Source: Ophiothrix spiculata
Taxonomy: Eukaryota; Echinodermata; Ophiuroidea; Amphilepidida; Ophiotrichidae
DNA: 22,221 nucleotides
Assembly: GCA_000969725.1 (NCBI GenBank)
Contig: JXSR01S074698.1
Reading direction: 5' to 3' (one strand)
Shown: positions 1-10,438 of the stretch, in pieces
Layout: each line of letters opens with the position of its first letter
How positions within the stretch are numbered: the first letter of the stretch is position 1
Position numbers and translations under genes: made by a program
The notes under the pieces: generated by a model
The model's input: the letters and a program-made list of their open reading frames with translations, nothing else
What the model was told of the DNA's origin: nothing
Database searches by the model: none

Positions 1-690
1 TGCTTGGTGGTATTTACCGCCCGGTATTTACCGCCCCGGGAAATACCGGCCAACCTTGGTGCACGAGTACCAAAAGTTACACTCGAGTCTTTGCACTATA
101 CTGTAGGGCAAATTTCAGGCTTAAAAACGGCTGATTTAATACCGTACTGACGCGTGTATAGTCCCATCATTTTTTTACCTCAGATTTTATTCAAATTACT
201 GGTGGGACTTAAATTGGGAGCTTACATAAATCAACGTTTAATGTGGTAATATCATTTTCGCTGATTCGTGGAGTCACCATTTTGACAGGTTACTAGTTAC
301 AATCACGATTGCACATGTCTGACAAGTATGATAGCACCGTTATATAACCGTGAACAACGCCATCTGTTGACGAACATTCAAGAGATGCAAAAAAATAGTT
401 AACAGATTGCGATGTTTGTAACAAAACATAGAGAAATCGGCGATCTTCCTGCAAGCTCGCATGTTTGATAAAGTTTGCGACTATTTTTGGAAGTAGATTT
501 TGATATTTGACCATTTTTAAGGTCATTTAGCAACTTATGGCTGCCAGTGAAATGATTATTGGAATATTTTGGTAATGATAATTTGGCGACTTAACTTATG
601 CACTGTTTTTCAGGTTTCGAGTAGGCAAATTTGGGACCCGGGACTCGAAAGCAAAACGGGACTCGAAAAAAACGGGACTCACTTGCAGGC
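1..690. other. intronic or upstream sequence, no gene recognised
   Basis: The first 60 bases hold a short duplicated GGTATTTACCGCCC motif and its partial complement. Around 630-675 the string GGGACTCGAAA recurs three times. Short open frames on either strand have no recognisable protein. This stretch probably belongs to the intron upstream of exon A. Confidence 0.4.
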
Positions 691-901
691 TTAGTGTGTT
701 GGGGTGTGTGTGTGTGGGTATAATTTAGATGTTTATTTACCTATGTTATATTACCTATTTTTATGTTTGTATTTGGTATAAGGGGGTACATCGCTTTCAG
801 GCTTTTGCCTTTTGTTGTATCTCCTCCCATCTTTTTGTTATTGCCACTTGTACTTTATAAATTATATGTTTTTTAATATGATGGAAAATAAATACTATGA
901 C
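690..901 (+). mobile_element. possible 3' end of a non-LTR retroelement
   Basis: A GT-rich stretch is followed by about 150 bp of T-rich sequence with a short imperfect palindrome (CAGGCTTTTGCCTTTTG) and then AATAAA at 887-892, just before a MITE-like repeat begins. The layout resembles a LINE 3' UTR with its own poly(A) signal. No reverse-transcriptase coding is left, and the family is not identified. It could equally be ordinary intron. Confidence 0.25.
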
Positions 902-1066
902 TACTGTATGAGTGGTTTGTTTCGCTCTGATCGAAAATAATTTACTGCGAAAAATGGTATCATATATACCGCTACATGTTAATAAAATGAATTAAAATGC
1001 ACGAAATGGTTTAAAATTAGCTGTGCCTGAAAATTACTGGCCGCAAAAATATTTACATTTACAGTA
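902..1066. mobile_element. MITE-like repeat, family 1, copy 1
   Basis: It is bounded by TACTGTA at the left and TACAGTA at the right, an inverted pair. The interior shares blocks with the copy at 13456-13669: a GTGG block just inside the left end, an AAAATTAGCT(G/T)TG block, and a (C/G)CGCAAAAAT block just before the right end. It has no coding capacity. Ends of this kind suggest a short non-autonomous DNA transposon, but target duplications are not clear. Confidence 0.5.
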
Positions 1067-1368
1067 AAGGTACAGTGTAGTTTTTTATTTGCAGAAGCAA
1101 GCATGATTTGAATTTTGTCATTTAAAAGAAATGTATACTTTTTTTTGGGGGGGGAGGAGGTTCACTCTTGAGGTTAAGAACATTCTTTAAACGTAAAACA
1201 ATTTGAATTTATATGACTGTTACTTTACTACCTCAAACATTTCAGCTTTTTTCTTTTTTTTTCTTTTTTAATTTCTGAGATTTGTGCGCTATCTGTCTAA
1301 AATTTTCAAGCTGATTTTAGCTATTTTTTAAGCATTAATGTAAAATATTCATTTTTTTTTTGTCCCAG
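1067..1368. other. intron upstream of exon A
   Basis: Homopolymer-rich intronic sequence (T runs, a G run near 1146) leading into the T-rich acceptor of exon A. Nothing else is recognised. Confidence 0.5.
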
Positions 1369-1494
1369 ATTTTTACGAGGAGGTGTTGGGTCTTATATTT
1401 AGTATGACGTGTACACATATCTCTCCACCATTATGGCAAGTCTTCCAAATGATGTTCGACACGTTTCAAGATGATATGTATGACTATTTTGTCG
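1369..1494 (+). CDS. IPO7: importin-7 exon A (HEAT-repeat region)
   Basis: First exon visible in the window. The acceptor is a long T-run ending TGTCCCAG and the donor is GTAAGT. The exon starts with two bases of a split codon and then reads FYEEVLGLIFSMTCTH, followed by SPPLWQVFQMMFDTFQDDMYDYFV. This aligns with the human IPO7 stretch [23 protein letters not shown]...DYFTD. It ends with one base of a split Asp codon completed by the next exon (phase 1). It forms amphipathic helices of a HEAT repeat in the cargo-binding superhelix. The preceding exon is outside the window. Confidence 0.95.
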
Positions 1495-2746
1495 GTAAGT
1501 AGAATATAGCACTTTGATATTTTTATCAGGGGCCCATCAGGGATAATTAAGTTACTTTTTTCACTCAGGGAAAAGTCAGGGAATTTGATTTAAAAAAGCC
1601 TCGTATCAGGGAAAAGTCAGCGAATTTTGATTGTCCCAGAAATCAAAAGTAGTTAGTGAGACTTATTTTTTTTTTGTTGCGTATCAAAACAACATTGGAG
1701 ATCAAGACCAGACATTCCGAGGCCGAGACTTTTAATATCCAAACCCATGACTGATACGGAATTGGTTGTAATAATCATCATGGAATTTTGATACTTCATC
1801 AGTTGAAAGTCAGGGAATATTGTTTTCTTGAAAAGGCTGAGAAAAGCTGGGAACCCTGGCCCGGGTCAGCGGTACAGATTCACGTGGTATGTGTTAAGCC
1901 AGATCTATAATAACCCTTTGAACCCTGGCCATTCCACATGTATCTGTACCGCTGACCCGGGCCAACCCGAAAGTTTAAAAACACAATATAACCTCTAAAC
2001 TTACTTAGATTGTGATTTCCCTTGCTTTACGATTTCATTTTACAGTAGTCTGGATTATTCCAATTACCAGCATTCACAGAAGAATACTATTTATGTCAAC
2101 TAACATATTCGACATTTACGTTGTAGTCTATGGGAAAAGCCACATTTGTTGAAAATTGTGATCAAATTTGCAAAAATATGTAGATTTTTGCCATGGAATT
2201 GTGAGTTCCGCCGAACTGAGATGAATGATCTCATACACCTTGTAATATAATAATATCATTCATTTATCTTGACAACACCATGGGTCTTCAAACCTTTTGT
2301 TCAAGCGATTGTTATTGTGGAAATACAGCCTTGTGGCTCTCAACCCTCTGTATGTAGCTATTTCATGAATCTTTGTGGAGTTCATTACTGAAGACCTGAA
2401 AACCACAGGCCATGAACTTAATAATGTCAGCATTGAGGACATTCCCAGAAAGATACTGGAGGCCATTTTCATCAAAAGAGAATCCAGCTCAACCTTAAAC
2501 AGAGATGGGGGTTGTGAACTTTCTAAAGTCTATGATTCTCTACTACTAGAAACAGTAGGGTGCCATCTACGTCCGATAGTAGAGAATTCAGCTAACAACC
2601 ACTGAGGATGGAGAAGATTTTCCCCAAGAAATATTAAACTGGTGAGTGTCGTAGAACAGTATTAACTTTTTTTTAATTCATGAAACTTGTGCTTCATTTG
2701 TCTGTGTAATAAACATCAAACTTGATTTTGTATTTGCGTTTTTCAG
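1495..2746 (+). other. intron A-B (1,252 bp)
   Basis: Around 1550-1860 the strings CAGGGAAAAGTCAG and CAGGGAAT recur several times, suggesting a degraded interspersed repeat. A foldback follows at 1857-1964. Two overlapping frames on opposite strands at 2260-2605 are open, but no protein family is recognised in either, and the segment may be part of an unknown repeat. Confidence 0.6.
1857..1964. repeat. small foldback element with 23-bp perfect inverted repeats
   Basis: The arms 1857-1879 (TGGCCCGGGTCAGCGGTACA...) and 1942-1964 are perfect reverse complements, with a weaker match running further inward (CACGTGG against CCACATG). The arms are GC-rich in an AT-rich intron. The outermost bases abut CAGGGAA-type repeats. 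It looks like a short foldback or MITE remnant; no target duplication is evident. Confidence 0.6.
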
Positions 2747-2937
2747 ATATGATGCCAGCACTGCACAACTTCATAACCACAGATCCCAATGCCTTCATCG
2801 CCGATCCCAAACATTTATTAATAGTCTATGAAATGTGTAAAAAGGTGCTGTTAGAGGAGGCGGGAGACGACCCCGAGTGTCACGCTGCAAAACTACTAGA
2901 GGTTATGCTGCTGCAGTTCAAAGGAATGATAGACGAG
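2747..2937 (+). CDS. IPO7: importin-7 exon B (HEAT-repeat region)
   Basis: The acceptor TTTTTCAG and donor GTAAAG frame 191 bases. With the split Asp codon it reads DMMPALHNFITTDPNAFIAD, then PKHLLIVYEMCKKVLLEEAG, then [20 protein letters not shown] and MIDE. The counterpart in human IPO7 is DMMPLLHNYVTVD...MCKKVL...[22 protein letters not shown]. The ATG at 2722, upstream of the acceptor, is not a start; the bases before 2747 are intron. The donor is phase 0. A Harbinger-like MITE sits only about 45 bp downstream of this donor. Confidence 0.96.
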
Positions 2938-2983
2938 GTAAAGCTTAATGAATCTCAGAAAGGGAATCGCTAGTTATCGCTAA

Positions 2984-3284
2984 AGCAGTGGCCACAACCC
3001 ATTGTACGTTGTCTGTGTGCAAAAACGTAGGAAAAATCGTGCGACACGACAAAAGTTTTTCCCACAGCAACTTGCTCTGCGAACGATGTACTTTGCACGC
3101 ACGGACACCGGGAGTGTATCGTACGTGTAACCATTCCGTGTGTAAGCACAATTTCCATGAATTACGTGGTAGTCGCAAGGAGTTTGTAAGTTGTACGCAC
3201 GGTGTAAGTACTTACGATGTTCGCAACGTACGATGCACAAAAACCTTCAAACAATAAAACATACAACAGGTTGTGACCACTGCT
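2984..3284. mobile_element. Harbinger-like MITE (301 bp, TAA target duplication)
   Basis: Terminal inverted repeats AGCAGTGGCCACAACC at the left and GGTTGTGACCACTGCT at the right match at 15 of 16 positions. They are flanked by TAA on both sides (2981-2983 and 3285-3287). A three-base TWA duplication is typical of PIF/Harbinger transposons. Sub-terminal GTACGTTG / CAACGTAC blocks are also inverted. Open frames on both strands (for example 2988-3257) exist because the element has few stops, but they match nothing known and the element is too short to encode a transposase. A hAT assignment (CAGTGG start) was considered, but no 8-bp duplication is present. Confidence 0.7.
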
Positions 3285-3975
3285 TAACTTGTCACACTAG
3301 TATGCAGCTGTATTATTTCACGTAGCAGTTTTGCCAGTTTTACTGCCTACATTAACACACATATGGAGCGCTTTAGCACAGGCAATAACACAAGTTTATG
3401 TCGTTTATTATATGTAACTTGAATTAATAAGGCACTATAATTGTTTAGCACCAAATAATAATTTGATAACTCATATTGTGAGTACTATGTTGCATACAGA
3501 TTTATTTTCAATAAAGATCATTCCTAATTCTGATATTGATCAATTTTGGGTCAATTTCTAGGGAGGATGGCAATTGATTCTGCATCCTATACTTTATTGG
3601 GTACCTGGGTCCCCTATCTAAAATTGGCTCAGGAATCGGGGTTCTAAATTACCCTTAAAGTCCCAGGCCTATTTCATATGATTCTGTATAGAAGAAAACA
3701 TATACAAATTTGGCTTGTGCATGTGTGTTTTGTCTGATTTATCTAGCTTTTTGCAGAATCTGTATTTTGAAACTGAAGGGGTGCAACAAAGTACCAACAC
3801 TGTTTTTGCACAAGTTACTGGTTTTGATTTGAATGCAGAGATGCCAGTTTTCCTGTTTTAATCTGATTTCAGGGGGGTTACTCCAAATTTATGACTTTTT
3901 ATATATTTTCAGCTTTTTTGCCAAATTTTATGCGCATTTTCAGGAGTTTATGAAAGTTTCAGGATTTTTCATACA
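3285..3975. other. intron B-C, unassigned part
   Basis: AT-rich intronic DNA with no recognised gene or complete repeat. T-rich stretches with recurring TTTTCAG strings near 3880-3965 create cryptic acceptor-like sites, none followed by importin coding sequence. Confidence 0.5.
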
Positions 3976-3977
3976 TA

Positions 3978-4160
3978 CATACGTACACTGGCATTTGTTG
4001 CCTTTTAACCAAAAGGATATAAAGCGCTGAGCAAGAGAGAAGGAATAAGGAAGGAAGTGGACACAACCAACTAATTGGGGAAAAGGTGACTTTTGATGGA
4101 CTTCTTGAAGGAGACAATAGCTAAATCGTAGCCATACAATGATATTGATGAAAATAGTAT
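3978..4160 (-). mobile_element. SINE fragment, 3' tail with conserved hairpin
   Basis: Read on the minus strand, 4031 to 3989 gives GCGCTTTATATCCTTTTGGT, TAAAAGGCA, then AAATGCC, and a TACATACA-type tail at 3974-3984. The same block ends the SINEs at 5916-6183 and 20020-20394. CCTTTTGGTTAAAAGG can form a stem-loop, the kind of tail recognised by a partner LINE. The head of this copy is not clear, so the right limit is approximate. Confidence 0.55.
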
Positions 4161-4404
4161 ACATTAAGGTGATAATTAAACTGAACCAGAGATGTTTTGC
4201 CCAAAATTAATTGAACAATGATGTGATAACTTGTTTTAAATGCATCTGTTTCAAAACCAGAACAAACGTGGTCAGAAAGTACGGGTGGGTTAAGCACTAA
4301 ATTGTGCCTACCCCTTCAATTATGTCATAAAATCCATTGATCTTTAAGGGTTTTTAAAATTATATTTATTTTGTTTTGTTTTTTCATTTATTTTTTGTTT
4401 CCAG
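4160..4404 (+). other. end of intron B-C
   Basis: AT-rich intron running into the T-rich acceptor of exon C. Nothing further is recognised. Confidence 0.4.
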
Positions 4405-4625
4405 GCTGTACCACGCTTCATCGGTTTAGCTTTAGAAAGACTAACAAAAGAAGTGAAATCTACAGAGTTGAGACAGATGTGTTTGCAAGTCGTCGTTGCT
4501 GCCCTTTACTATAATCCCGTACTCCTAATGAACACGTTGGAAGACATGACGATACCCAATACCAACGAGGCGGTTACGGCACAGTTTGTTACACAGTGGT
4601 TACGAGATACCGATTGCTTTTTAGG
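4405..4625 (+). CDS. IPO7: importin-7 exon C (HEAT-repeat region)
   Basis: The acceptor TTTGTTTCCAG follows a long T-rich tract, and the donor is GTGAGA. It encodes [20 protein letters not shown], then [20 protein letters not shown] and LMNTLEDM, ending in [12 protein letters not shown] with the Gly codon split (phase 2). This matches human [38 protein letters not shown]...ITQWLNDVDCFLG closely. It is the longest exon in the window (221 bp), with no internal stop. Confidence 0.96.
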
Positions 4626-5543
4626 GTGAGATTTGGTGTTGATTTTTACTTGACTTTTATGAAACGCCGACGGAAGCCACAATGAAATAGTACCAATGTC
4701 TTCAGTCTAGAATCAGCTTCAGAAGATCCTGGCAAATAGCTCAGGAGAAGTCTTTCACTCATATTTGACAATTATAGGTCGTGTCGGACTGGGGGTCTAA
4801 ATTGATTTTGAGCAAAAAATGGGCCTTTGACACTAAGGGTCTAGTGAACTGAAATTTCCGCCAAAAATAGCCATCTGAGCTAAAATGTTCAAAATTTGTG
4901 ATCATTTTCTGTAGTTAGAGCTGAAATGTTGTATTTTTCTTCAGAATGGGATCCAAATAACTGAATCATACAGAAAATGGGGTATAATGCAGGGATGAGA
5001 AATTTTCAGCTGATTTCCTCATTTTTGATCATGTTCATGTGCTGAAATTTTAGCTTTTTCATTCATTTTCAGCCCATTTTTGACCTTTTACCCAACTTTA
5101 CGACGTTTTTCCTCATTTTTGTCAACTGGCCTCTCACATCCCTGATAATGGGTGGTCTTGATGAGGCCTGAAAAGGGGGGTCTTGACAGTTGGACATAAG
5201 TATGCATAGGCCTCTATGTGAGTGGCGCATAATTATCTAATATTCATTAATGTGCATTTTAGAAGGGCCAAATGAGTAAGTTTGTGTTCACACAGCAAAA
5301 CATAAATCTGAATTAAATCTGTGCTGGTCACCAGCTTCAAACTGATTCCATGTGAACTAATCTGACTTAATCTGAACTCCAGAAGTGTAAGTAAGTTCTA
5401 AGTTGATTTGGGCATGTGAGGAGCCTCACTTATTGTTAAAGTGTCTGCAAGTAAGTAATCTTTCCAATTTTCATACTTTACCAATTGCCATTTGACAAAA
5501 CTTTGTATTACTACCTTTATTTTTCTGTGTATTTTTGTTCCAG
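4626..5543 (+). other. intron C-D (918 bp)
   Basis: From about 4985 to 5120 short phrases such as CATTTTTGA, TTTTCAGC and GACCTTTTACCC recur, suggesting decayed simple repetition. A small hairpin, GTGCTGGTCACCAGC, lies near 5320-5334. No gene or complete transposon is seen. Confidence 0.5.
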
Positions 5544-5686
5544 ATTACATGATAGGAAAGTGTGTGTTTTAGGGTTATGTGCATTAATGACTTTGCAGCA
5601 AAGACCGGCTATCGTTGACCAGTGTGCGCAACAGTTTATGCCTGCCTTGCTGATCCTTTTCCGCGGCCTCAAGAGAGCTTATGAAT
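5544..5686 (+). CDS. IPO7: importin-7 exon D (HEAT-repeat region)
   Basis: The acceptor is TTTTTGTTCCAG and the donor GTAAGT. After the split Gly codon it encodes [20 protein letters not shown], then [20 protein letters not shown] and GLKRAYE, and it ends one base into a Cys codon (phase 1). [14 protein letters not shown] and GLKRAY are hallmark strings of the importin-7/8 family. An open frame runs on past the donor to 5736, but that part is intron: the family continues with Cys and an acidic tract, which exon E supplies. Confidence 0.96.
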
Positions 5687-5915
5687 GTAAGTTGACTGAA
5701 AATGAACACCTCGTAGCCCAACATGTTTGTTTTTGAGTTGTGTGCATTAAACTGTAATATCTCTAACCAGGCAATAAACCATAAAATTTAATTGAACCAA
5801 AGCTTGAATTTGCTTTTATTTTAAGGTGCCCAGTGGGGTATTATTAGATGGATTAGGAGCCGGATGTATATGTTGCTGTTGTATTTTTCTTTATGAACCC
5901 CAAAAAACTATATAT

Positions 5916-6183
5916 CATTATAATAATAATAATAATTCCGGCATTTATATTGTGCCTTTACCAAAGGATACAAAGCACTGGCCATTATTATTACGCCGTA
6001 ATAAGGGAATCATCAGAACCACTTCACCTTACACTAGGCCACTTGCAGCTAATGACCGAAGGTACAGACCTATCAGCACTCAGGTTGCCCAGGTTCACAA
6101 CACATTGGCGCTAGCGGGGCTCGAACTCACAACCTTCCGATTATGAGTCCTGCACTGTTCCGCTAGGCCACACGCACCCACTT
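5916..6183 (-). mobile_element. tRNA-derived SINE with ATT tail
   Basis: Read on the minus strand, the element begins near 6183 with GGGTGCGTGTGGCCTAGCGG, an A-box-like promoter. Next comes a B-box-like GAGTTCGAGCCCC, then a roughly 170-bp body, then TTTGTATCCTTTGGTAAAGG, CACAATATAAATGCC and an (ATT)n tail at 5916-5936. Internal Pol III boxes plus a LINE-like 3' hairpin tail are the signature of a SINE. An open frame of about 100 codons on the + strand through it (5826-6146) is spurious. Target duplications are not obvious. Confidence 0.8.
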
Positions 6184-8100
6184 CATTGGAAAGCTTATAA
6201 CATGTACTTTCTGAAAATCTCTATTTTGACTCATTTTATGTTAATTTATGCAAATTAGGCAAGATTTTGTGTAAAAAGTACAATTTTGCTAATTTTCATG
6301 TGCAAAATTCAAAATGTAACTCCTCCAACATAGGACTCTGTAATTCAGTTTTTGATAGTCATTTCAATGATTTAAACCTTAATGAATTAATTAATGAGCT
6401 TTTTCAATATTTGGACAGGAACATGAAATATCATAATTCTAAGGAAAAATCAGATAAAATTATGAGTTTTCCCCATATATGGCTCTGTGAATGAAATATT
6501 CAAAAACGCTCCCAATAATGTGTTCCTTATGTTATAAGCAACATCTGTGCCAATTTTCATGTAAATTGGATATTCACAACTCAATTTTTTGCATTTTTTT
6601 TTTCCAAAAACCATGATTTTGAGAAATCTGCAATTTTGTAAAAATGCGCAAAAATACCCATCAGGACTGGAAAAATGTAAATTTCCGGGTAACCAATCAA
6701 TCGATGTCTATATTTCCTGCCATGAACGGCTGAAAAATGACAGCAAATTGCCCCGATTAGGTGCATTTTCCAAGTATGACTGTCAATGCTAACAATGGTT
6801 GTTGCTATGCTAGGAAATTTTTTGAGTGCACTGTGCTGCGTAAGCGGTGCCATGGGGGAGTTTGAGGGGGGCACCCCTCAGTTGTGGAAAATTTTGAAAA
6901 TGGTGCTTTTTCGTGCATCAAAACTGTCATTTTATGTGTGTTTAAAACATTATTTTTATTGTGAGGAAAAAAACAACTATTAGTGATAAAATCGCCTAAA
7001 CTTATTAAAGATTAATACTCTAAATTATAATTTAGATTAAGACATTCCAGCAATTCCATCGTTTTCTACAAATTTTATATCGTTTTGGGCAAATTTTTTA
7101 TGGAAATATTTCTAGAAGAAACGTTGATGTTTTTTTACCCATAATGCATTGCACATGTGGTATCGGCGAAGAGCAAAGGAGGGTGGCCGTGGCAACTATT
7201 AGTTATTACTGGCATAAGCCGTTGGAAAAGTGGAAAAATACAACTTCCGGGATGGTCACGAAAATTATATTCCTAATGGATAAAAAAATATGATAAAATC
7301 GATAAAAAGTGGGTTCACGCGTGGATTTGGAATAAGGCCAAAAAAAAAAAGAAAAAAAGAACTCTGTCTCAGCTTCCTTAGGCCCAAAACCCTAAGCGCT
7401 ACGATTTTTTTTTTCTTGTTAGTCAAAAAGGCTATGCAGACGCTGAATTTTTTTTAAAAATTACTTTTTTAGGTCACTATTTTTTGTTTATTACTATAAG
7501 AACACTTTTTGTAATTTTTTGAGGAAAGGTAAAAATACAATTTTTGTAATATATTCTTCGATACGTGACCAAATAGAAATAGACGTAAAACGTATCCTAA
7601 ATTTGCGTTTTAGAAATCCCTCATCCCTAAATTTAGTAGCTTCTATTAATCGTGTCGTGTGCCACCTGGGCGAAGAGCATGCGCTGTATTGGGGATTTCC
7701 GATAATATATGTACGTCATGCATAAATTATTATAATGCAGAGTTAAACCTAGCGTGCGTTTTTCGTATTCGGAATAATCATATAAAAGTGATTTTTATGT
7801 ATCGTTAACAGTGTTTATTTGTTGTTTTTGCTTGTTCCAAATGTGATTTTCCTTGAATTTTTCCAATAGAGCACTTTTATTTCACAATTGGTAAATTTGG
7901 TGCTGGTCGGTACACATTATACAGTAGCTCTGTGCCAGTCGGCCAGGCCCAAGGTCTGTGCTGGTCGTGATGTTTTTTACATATTACGATGAAGGGCTTT
8001 GATCGCAAAATTTTTTGTTCACGTTTTCTCTTCAAATAAGTTTTTTTAGCTTACAAATTTCCCTCCTTCTTGTCTTCCTTAAAACCGTCCACATTTCTTG
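6184..8100 (+). other. intron D-E, unassigned left part
   Basis: About 1.9 kb of AT-rich intron. Several open frames of 65-97 codons occur on both strands (for example 6581-6874 minus and 7519-7725 plus), but none shows a recognisable domain or splice-supported continuity. Phrases around 7910-7975 (GTGCTGGTCG, TGTGCCAGTCGG) recur weakly. Poly-A and poly-T runs lie near 7340 and 7405. Confidence 0.5.
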
Positions 8101-8117
8101 TCCGAAGCAAATCTCGG

Positions 8118-8383
8118 AAACCGTATGCCCTATGTTGATGATATTTGGTGAGTAGGTAGGGTTGGAGCTGAACTGGCGCTGCGTACAATTTGAACGCAAA
8201 ATATGCTAATAAGTACCTAATTTGCATAACTTATGCATAAAATGGTTTAAATGATATATTTTGCAAACCGTGCACCCTACATGCATGAAATTTGGTGGGT
8301 AGGTGGGGATAGAGCTGTGCTTGTGCCAGCTGCAATTTTAGCGCAAAATATGCTAATTAAGTACCTAATTTGCATAATTTAGT
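8118..8383. repeat. two tandem units of about 147 bp
   Basis: Each unit has AAACCGT...CCCTA, ATTTGGTG(A/G)GTAGGTGGGG-type, GCGCAAAATATGCTAAT and AAGTACCTAATTTGCATAA blocks in the same order, starting at 8118 and 8265. The two are clearly related but diverged. They lead directly into a second tandem family at 8401, so both may belong to one larger repeat. Confidence 0.75.
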
Positions 8384-8400
8384 ATGAAATGTTGCTTATT

Positions 8401-8750
8401 TTTCAACTTTGTCCGATTCTTAAGTTTAAGGTGTCACATTGTTCCTCTTGGACCAGTGATCAAAAGTGTCAAAGGTGAACCCGTTGTCCGACCACTCTCT
8501 TGGGGTCAAAGGTCCAAAGAAAAGTCAAAGTTTCAACTTTGTGCGATTTCAAAAGTTAAGGTGTCAAATTGTTCGTCTTGGACCACCGATCAAAAGTGTC
8601 AAAGGTGACCCTGTCGTCCGACCACTTCCGTGAGGTCAAAGATCAAAAGAAAGGTCAAATTTTCAACTTTGTCCTGTTTCAAAGGTTGAGGTGTCAAATT
8701 GTTCGTCTTGGACCAGCGATCAAAAGTGTCAATGGTGACCCGTCTTTCTT
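8401..8750. repeat. 130-bp tandem repeat, about 2.7 units
   Basis: TTTCAACTTTGT begins units at 8401, 8531 and 8661, an exact 130-base period. Each unit also holds GGTGTCA(A/C)ATTGTTC, CTTGGACCA, GATCAAAAGTGTCAA and GGTGA(A/C)CC. The third unit breaks off at a TTTC microsatellite. AGGTCA-type half-sites recur, including GGGTCAAAGGTCC at 8503-8515. Short open frames across the array are by-products of the repetition. Confidence 0.85.
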
Positions 8751-8773
8751 TCTTTCTTTCTTTCTTTCTTTTT
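8744..8773. repeat. (TTTC)n microsatellite
   Basis: Seven or so perfect TTTC units interrupt the third 130-bp repeat unit; sequence resembling the same family (GACCCCGTTGTGTGACC) resumes afterward. Confidence 0.95.
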
Positions 8774-8789
8774 GACCCCGTTGTGTGAC

Positions 8790-10304
8790 CTTTCCCTTGA
8801 GATCCACCCCACAACTGAATGATTAAGTAGGCGGTCGATACGCAGGCGAGACTACTGGTTCGCGAACCATCTTGTTACTTGTACTTGTGCACCCTTTTTA
8901 GGAAAAAAGTTAAAATTAATCTGCACACTTTATATTGTATCGATTTTACGTTAACACACCCTCTTTATTTATCCTGCAGGCTTTGAAATACAGACTTCAA
9001 AAGCAGGGGTCACTTATAAAAAAACCTTAACTAATTAACCTAATAAATAAATAAATAAATAGATATAATAAATTAAGTAATTATTAAATAAATAAGTAAA
9101 CAATGAAAATATGTGAACAAATGAACAAGTGAACTTTTATTAAAAATGTCATTTTCAAATATGGTACTCCTCATACAGAAGGAATCTTCCAATCATGTAA
9201 ACAATAAAATCGTAATATTTGCTTCCTGATTTCAGCCAGCAAATAGCCATTTTTAAGAAATACATTCACTCCCTTTATTTAGGAATATGTTTGTTTCTTA
9301 AAAGCTATTTCATTTATAGTGAAATTGCATAATATATCCAAGTTTGAGCGCCACGTTTTTGCTATAGTCAACAGTGTATTCGGTGCAGAATTCAACAGCA
9401 TCGGGCCTGATCGGCGACTTTCTCATTTTAGCAGGCAATTAAGACGGCGATTTTTCGAATTCTTAGGTTGATTTCACTTATAATTCTGACTAAAAATGAT
9501 ATTTTTCTTTGTTCTTAAAACATAATTATATTAATAAAACATTCGATAATCTTAAGCACGTGCCTGACTGTAGTCTTATAGCACATTTTTAAGCTTTCAG
9601 GATTCCTCTGGTGACCAATTAATAATTGTTTTGGTCGCAACTGCGAGAAGAGACATGGTCCCATCAGCCAAATATTTGCAACCGATTTGGTCGCAATTTA
9701 CAGGGTTGATCACTAGATTCAAATGACCTTATGTGATATTTCAAGTTTATTCAATTGTATCTACAATTTTGCAGGTCTAGTAGATAAATTAGATAATAAA
9801 TGCAAACCTTAGTGGAGAAGTATTTTGGTTTTTTTTCTTACAGCTGATGGAACTGAATCCGCTAACCACAAATAAATCAATGCACAAGTTAACTGTTGTA
9901 CCCAAAGAGAATGTTGATACTCAAATTTAATCTCCCACCCTAAACAATAAAAATGTTTTTTATCAACACCATAACTTTGGCAGCTTATTACTAAAATCAT
10001 TAAATTTCCTTTAAAACATGAACATCTGAACGCAATAGATGCGTGGCATTAACAAGCATATCACCTCACATAGTATGAAAGACTCATTTTTTCACACGAT
10101 GCCTGAGTTGAACAACCAATCAAGATACGCATTAGCCTAATACGCATAGTGCATTTTTGTTATCACTGCGTAGTCGCTCACGCTCTTAGTATTATAACAC
10201 ACACCACAGATCTGTTTTGTAGGAAATTTAATGATTTCATAAATCTAAATAACTGCAATAATAGTTTTCATTTTTGTCTACTTTCTTTTCTTCGTGGTTT
10301 TTAG
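8790..10304 (+). other. intron D-E, unassigned right part
   Basis: AT-rich intron with an AAAT-rich low-complexity stretch near 9040-9110. Around 9630-9705 the phrase TTTGGTCGCAA occurs twice. No gene, complete transposon or splice-supported exon is recognised before exon E. Confidence 0.5.
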
Positions 10305-10438
10305 GTCGTGCTCTTGCAGAAGCTGAAGAATCATCAGATGAAGAGGACGATGATGAGTTTGAAGGAGATGTCCTGGAAAGTGACGAGGATGAAATTGACG
10401 ACGACGGTGCCGATTATTTAGCAAGGCTGGAAAAGGCT
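10305..10438 (+). CDS. IPO7: importin-7 exon E (acidic region)
   Basis: This exon lies after the largest intron (4,618 bp). The acceptor is GGTTTTTAG and the donor GTAAGT. It completes the Cys codon and encodes RALAEAEESSDEEDDDEFEG, then DVLESDEDEIDDDGADYLAR and LEKA (phase 0). Vertebrate IPO7 and IPO8 carry an Asp/Glu-rich stretch at the same position, just after LKRAY-C, followed by a short helix (EYLE.LAKQ in human, DYLARLEKA here). The acidic segment is expected to be flexible and may interact with basic cargo. Confidence 0.94.

Noticed and set aside
2260-2605. Overlapping open frames on both strands
   Set aside because: Neither resembles a known protein, neither fits importin-7 splicing, and they could be part of an unidentified repeat.
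2722-2973. Independent small gene starting at ATG 2722
   Set aside because: Its core is importin-7 exon B; the start codon lies in the intron before the acceptor, and the end runs past the donor.
2988-3257. Cys/His-rich 89-codon frame, zinc-finger-like at first sight
   Set aside because: It lies wholly inside the 301-bp Harbinger-like MITE, is open on the minus strand as well, and its Cys/His spacing fits no finger family.
5826-6146. 106-codon open frame on the + strand
   Set aside because: It runs antisense through a SINE, including its Pol III boxes and ATT tail (giving an Asn run). There is no domain and no splice support.
7519-7725. 68-codon frame with moderately protein-like composition
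   Set aside because: No family recognised, no splice-compatible edges, located in the largest intron; likely chance.
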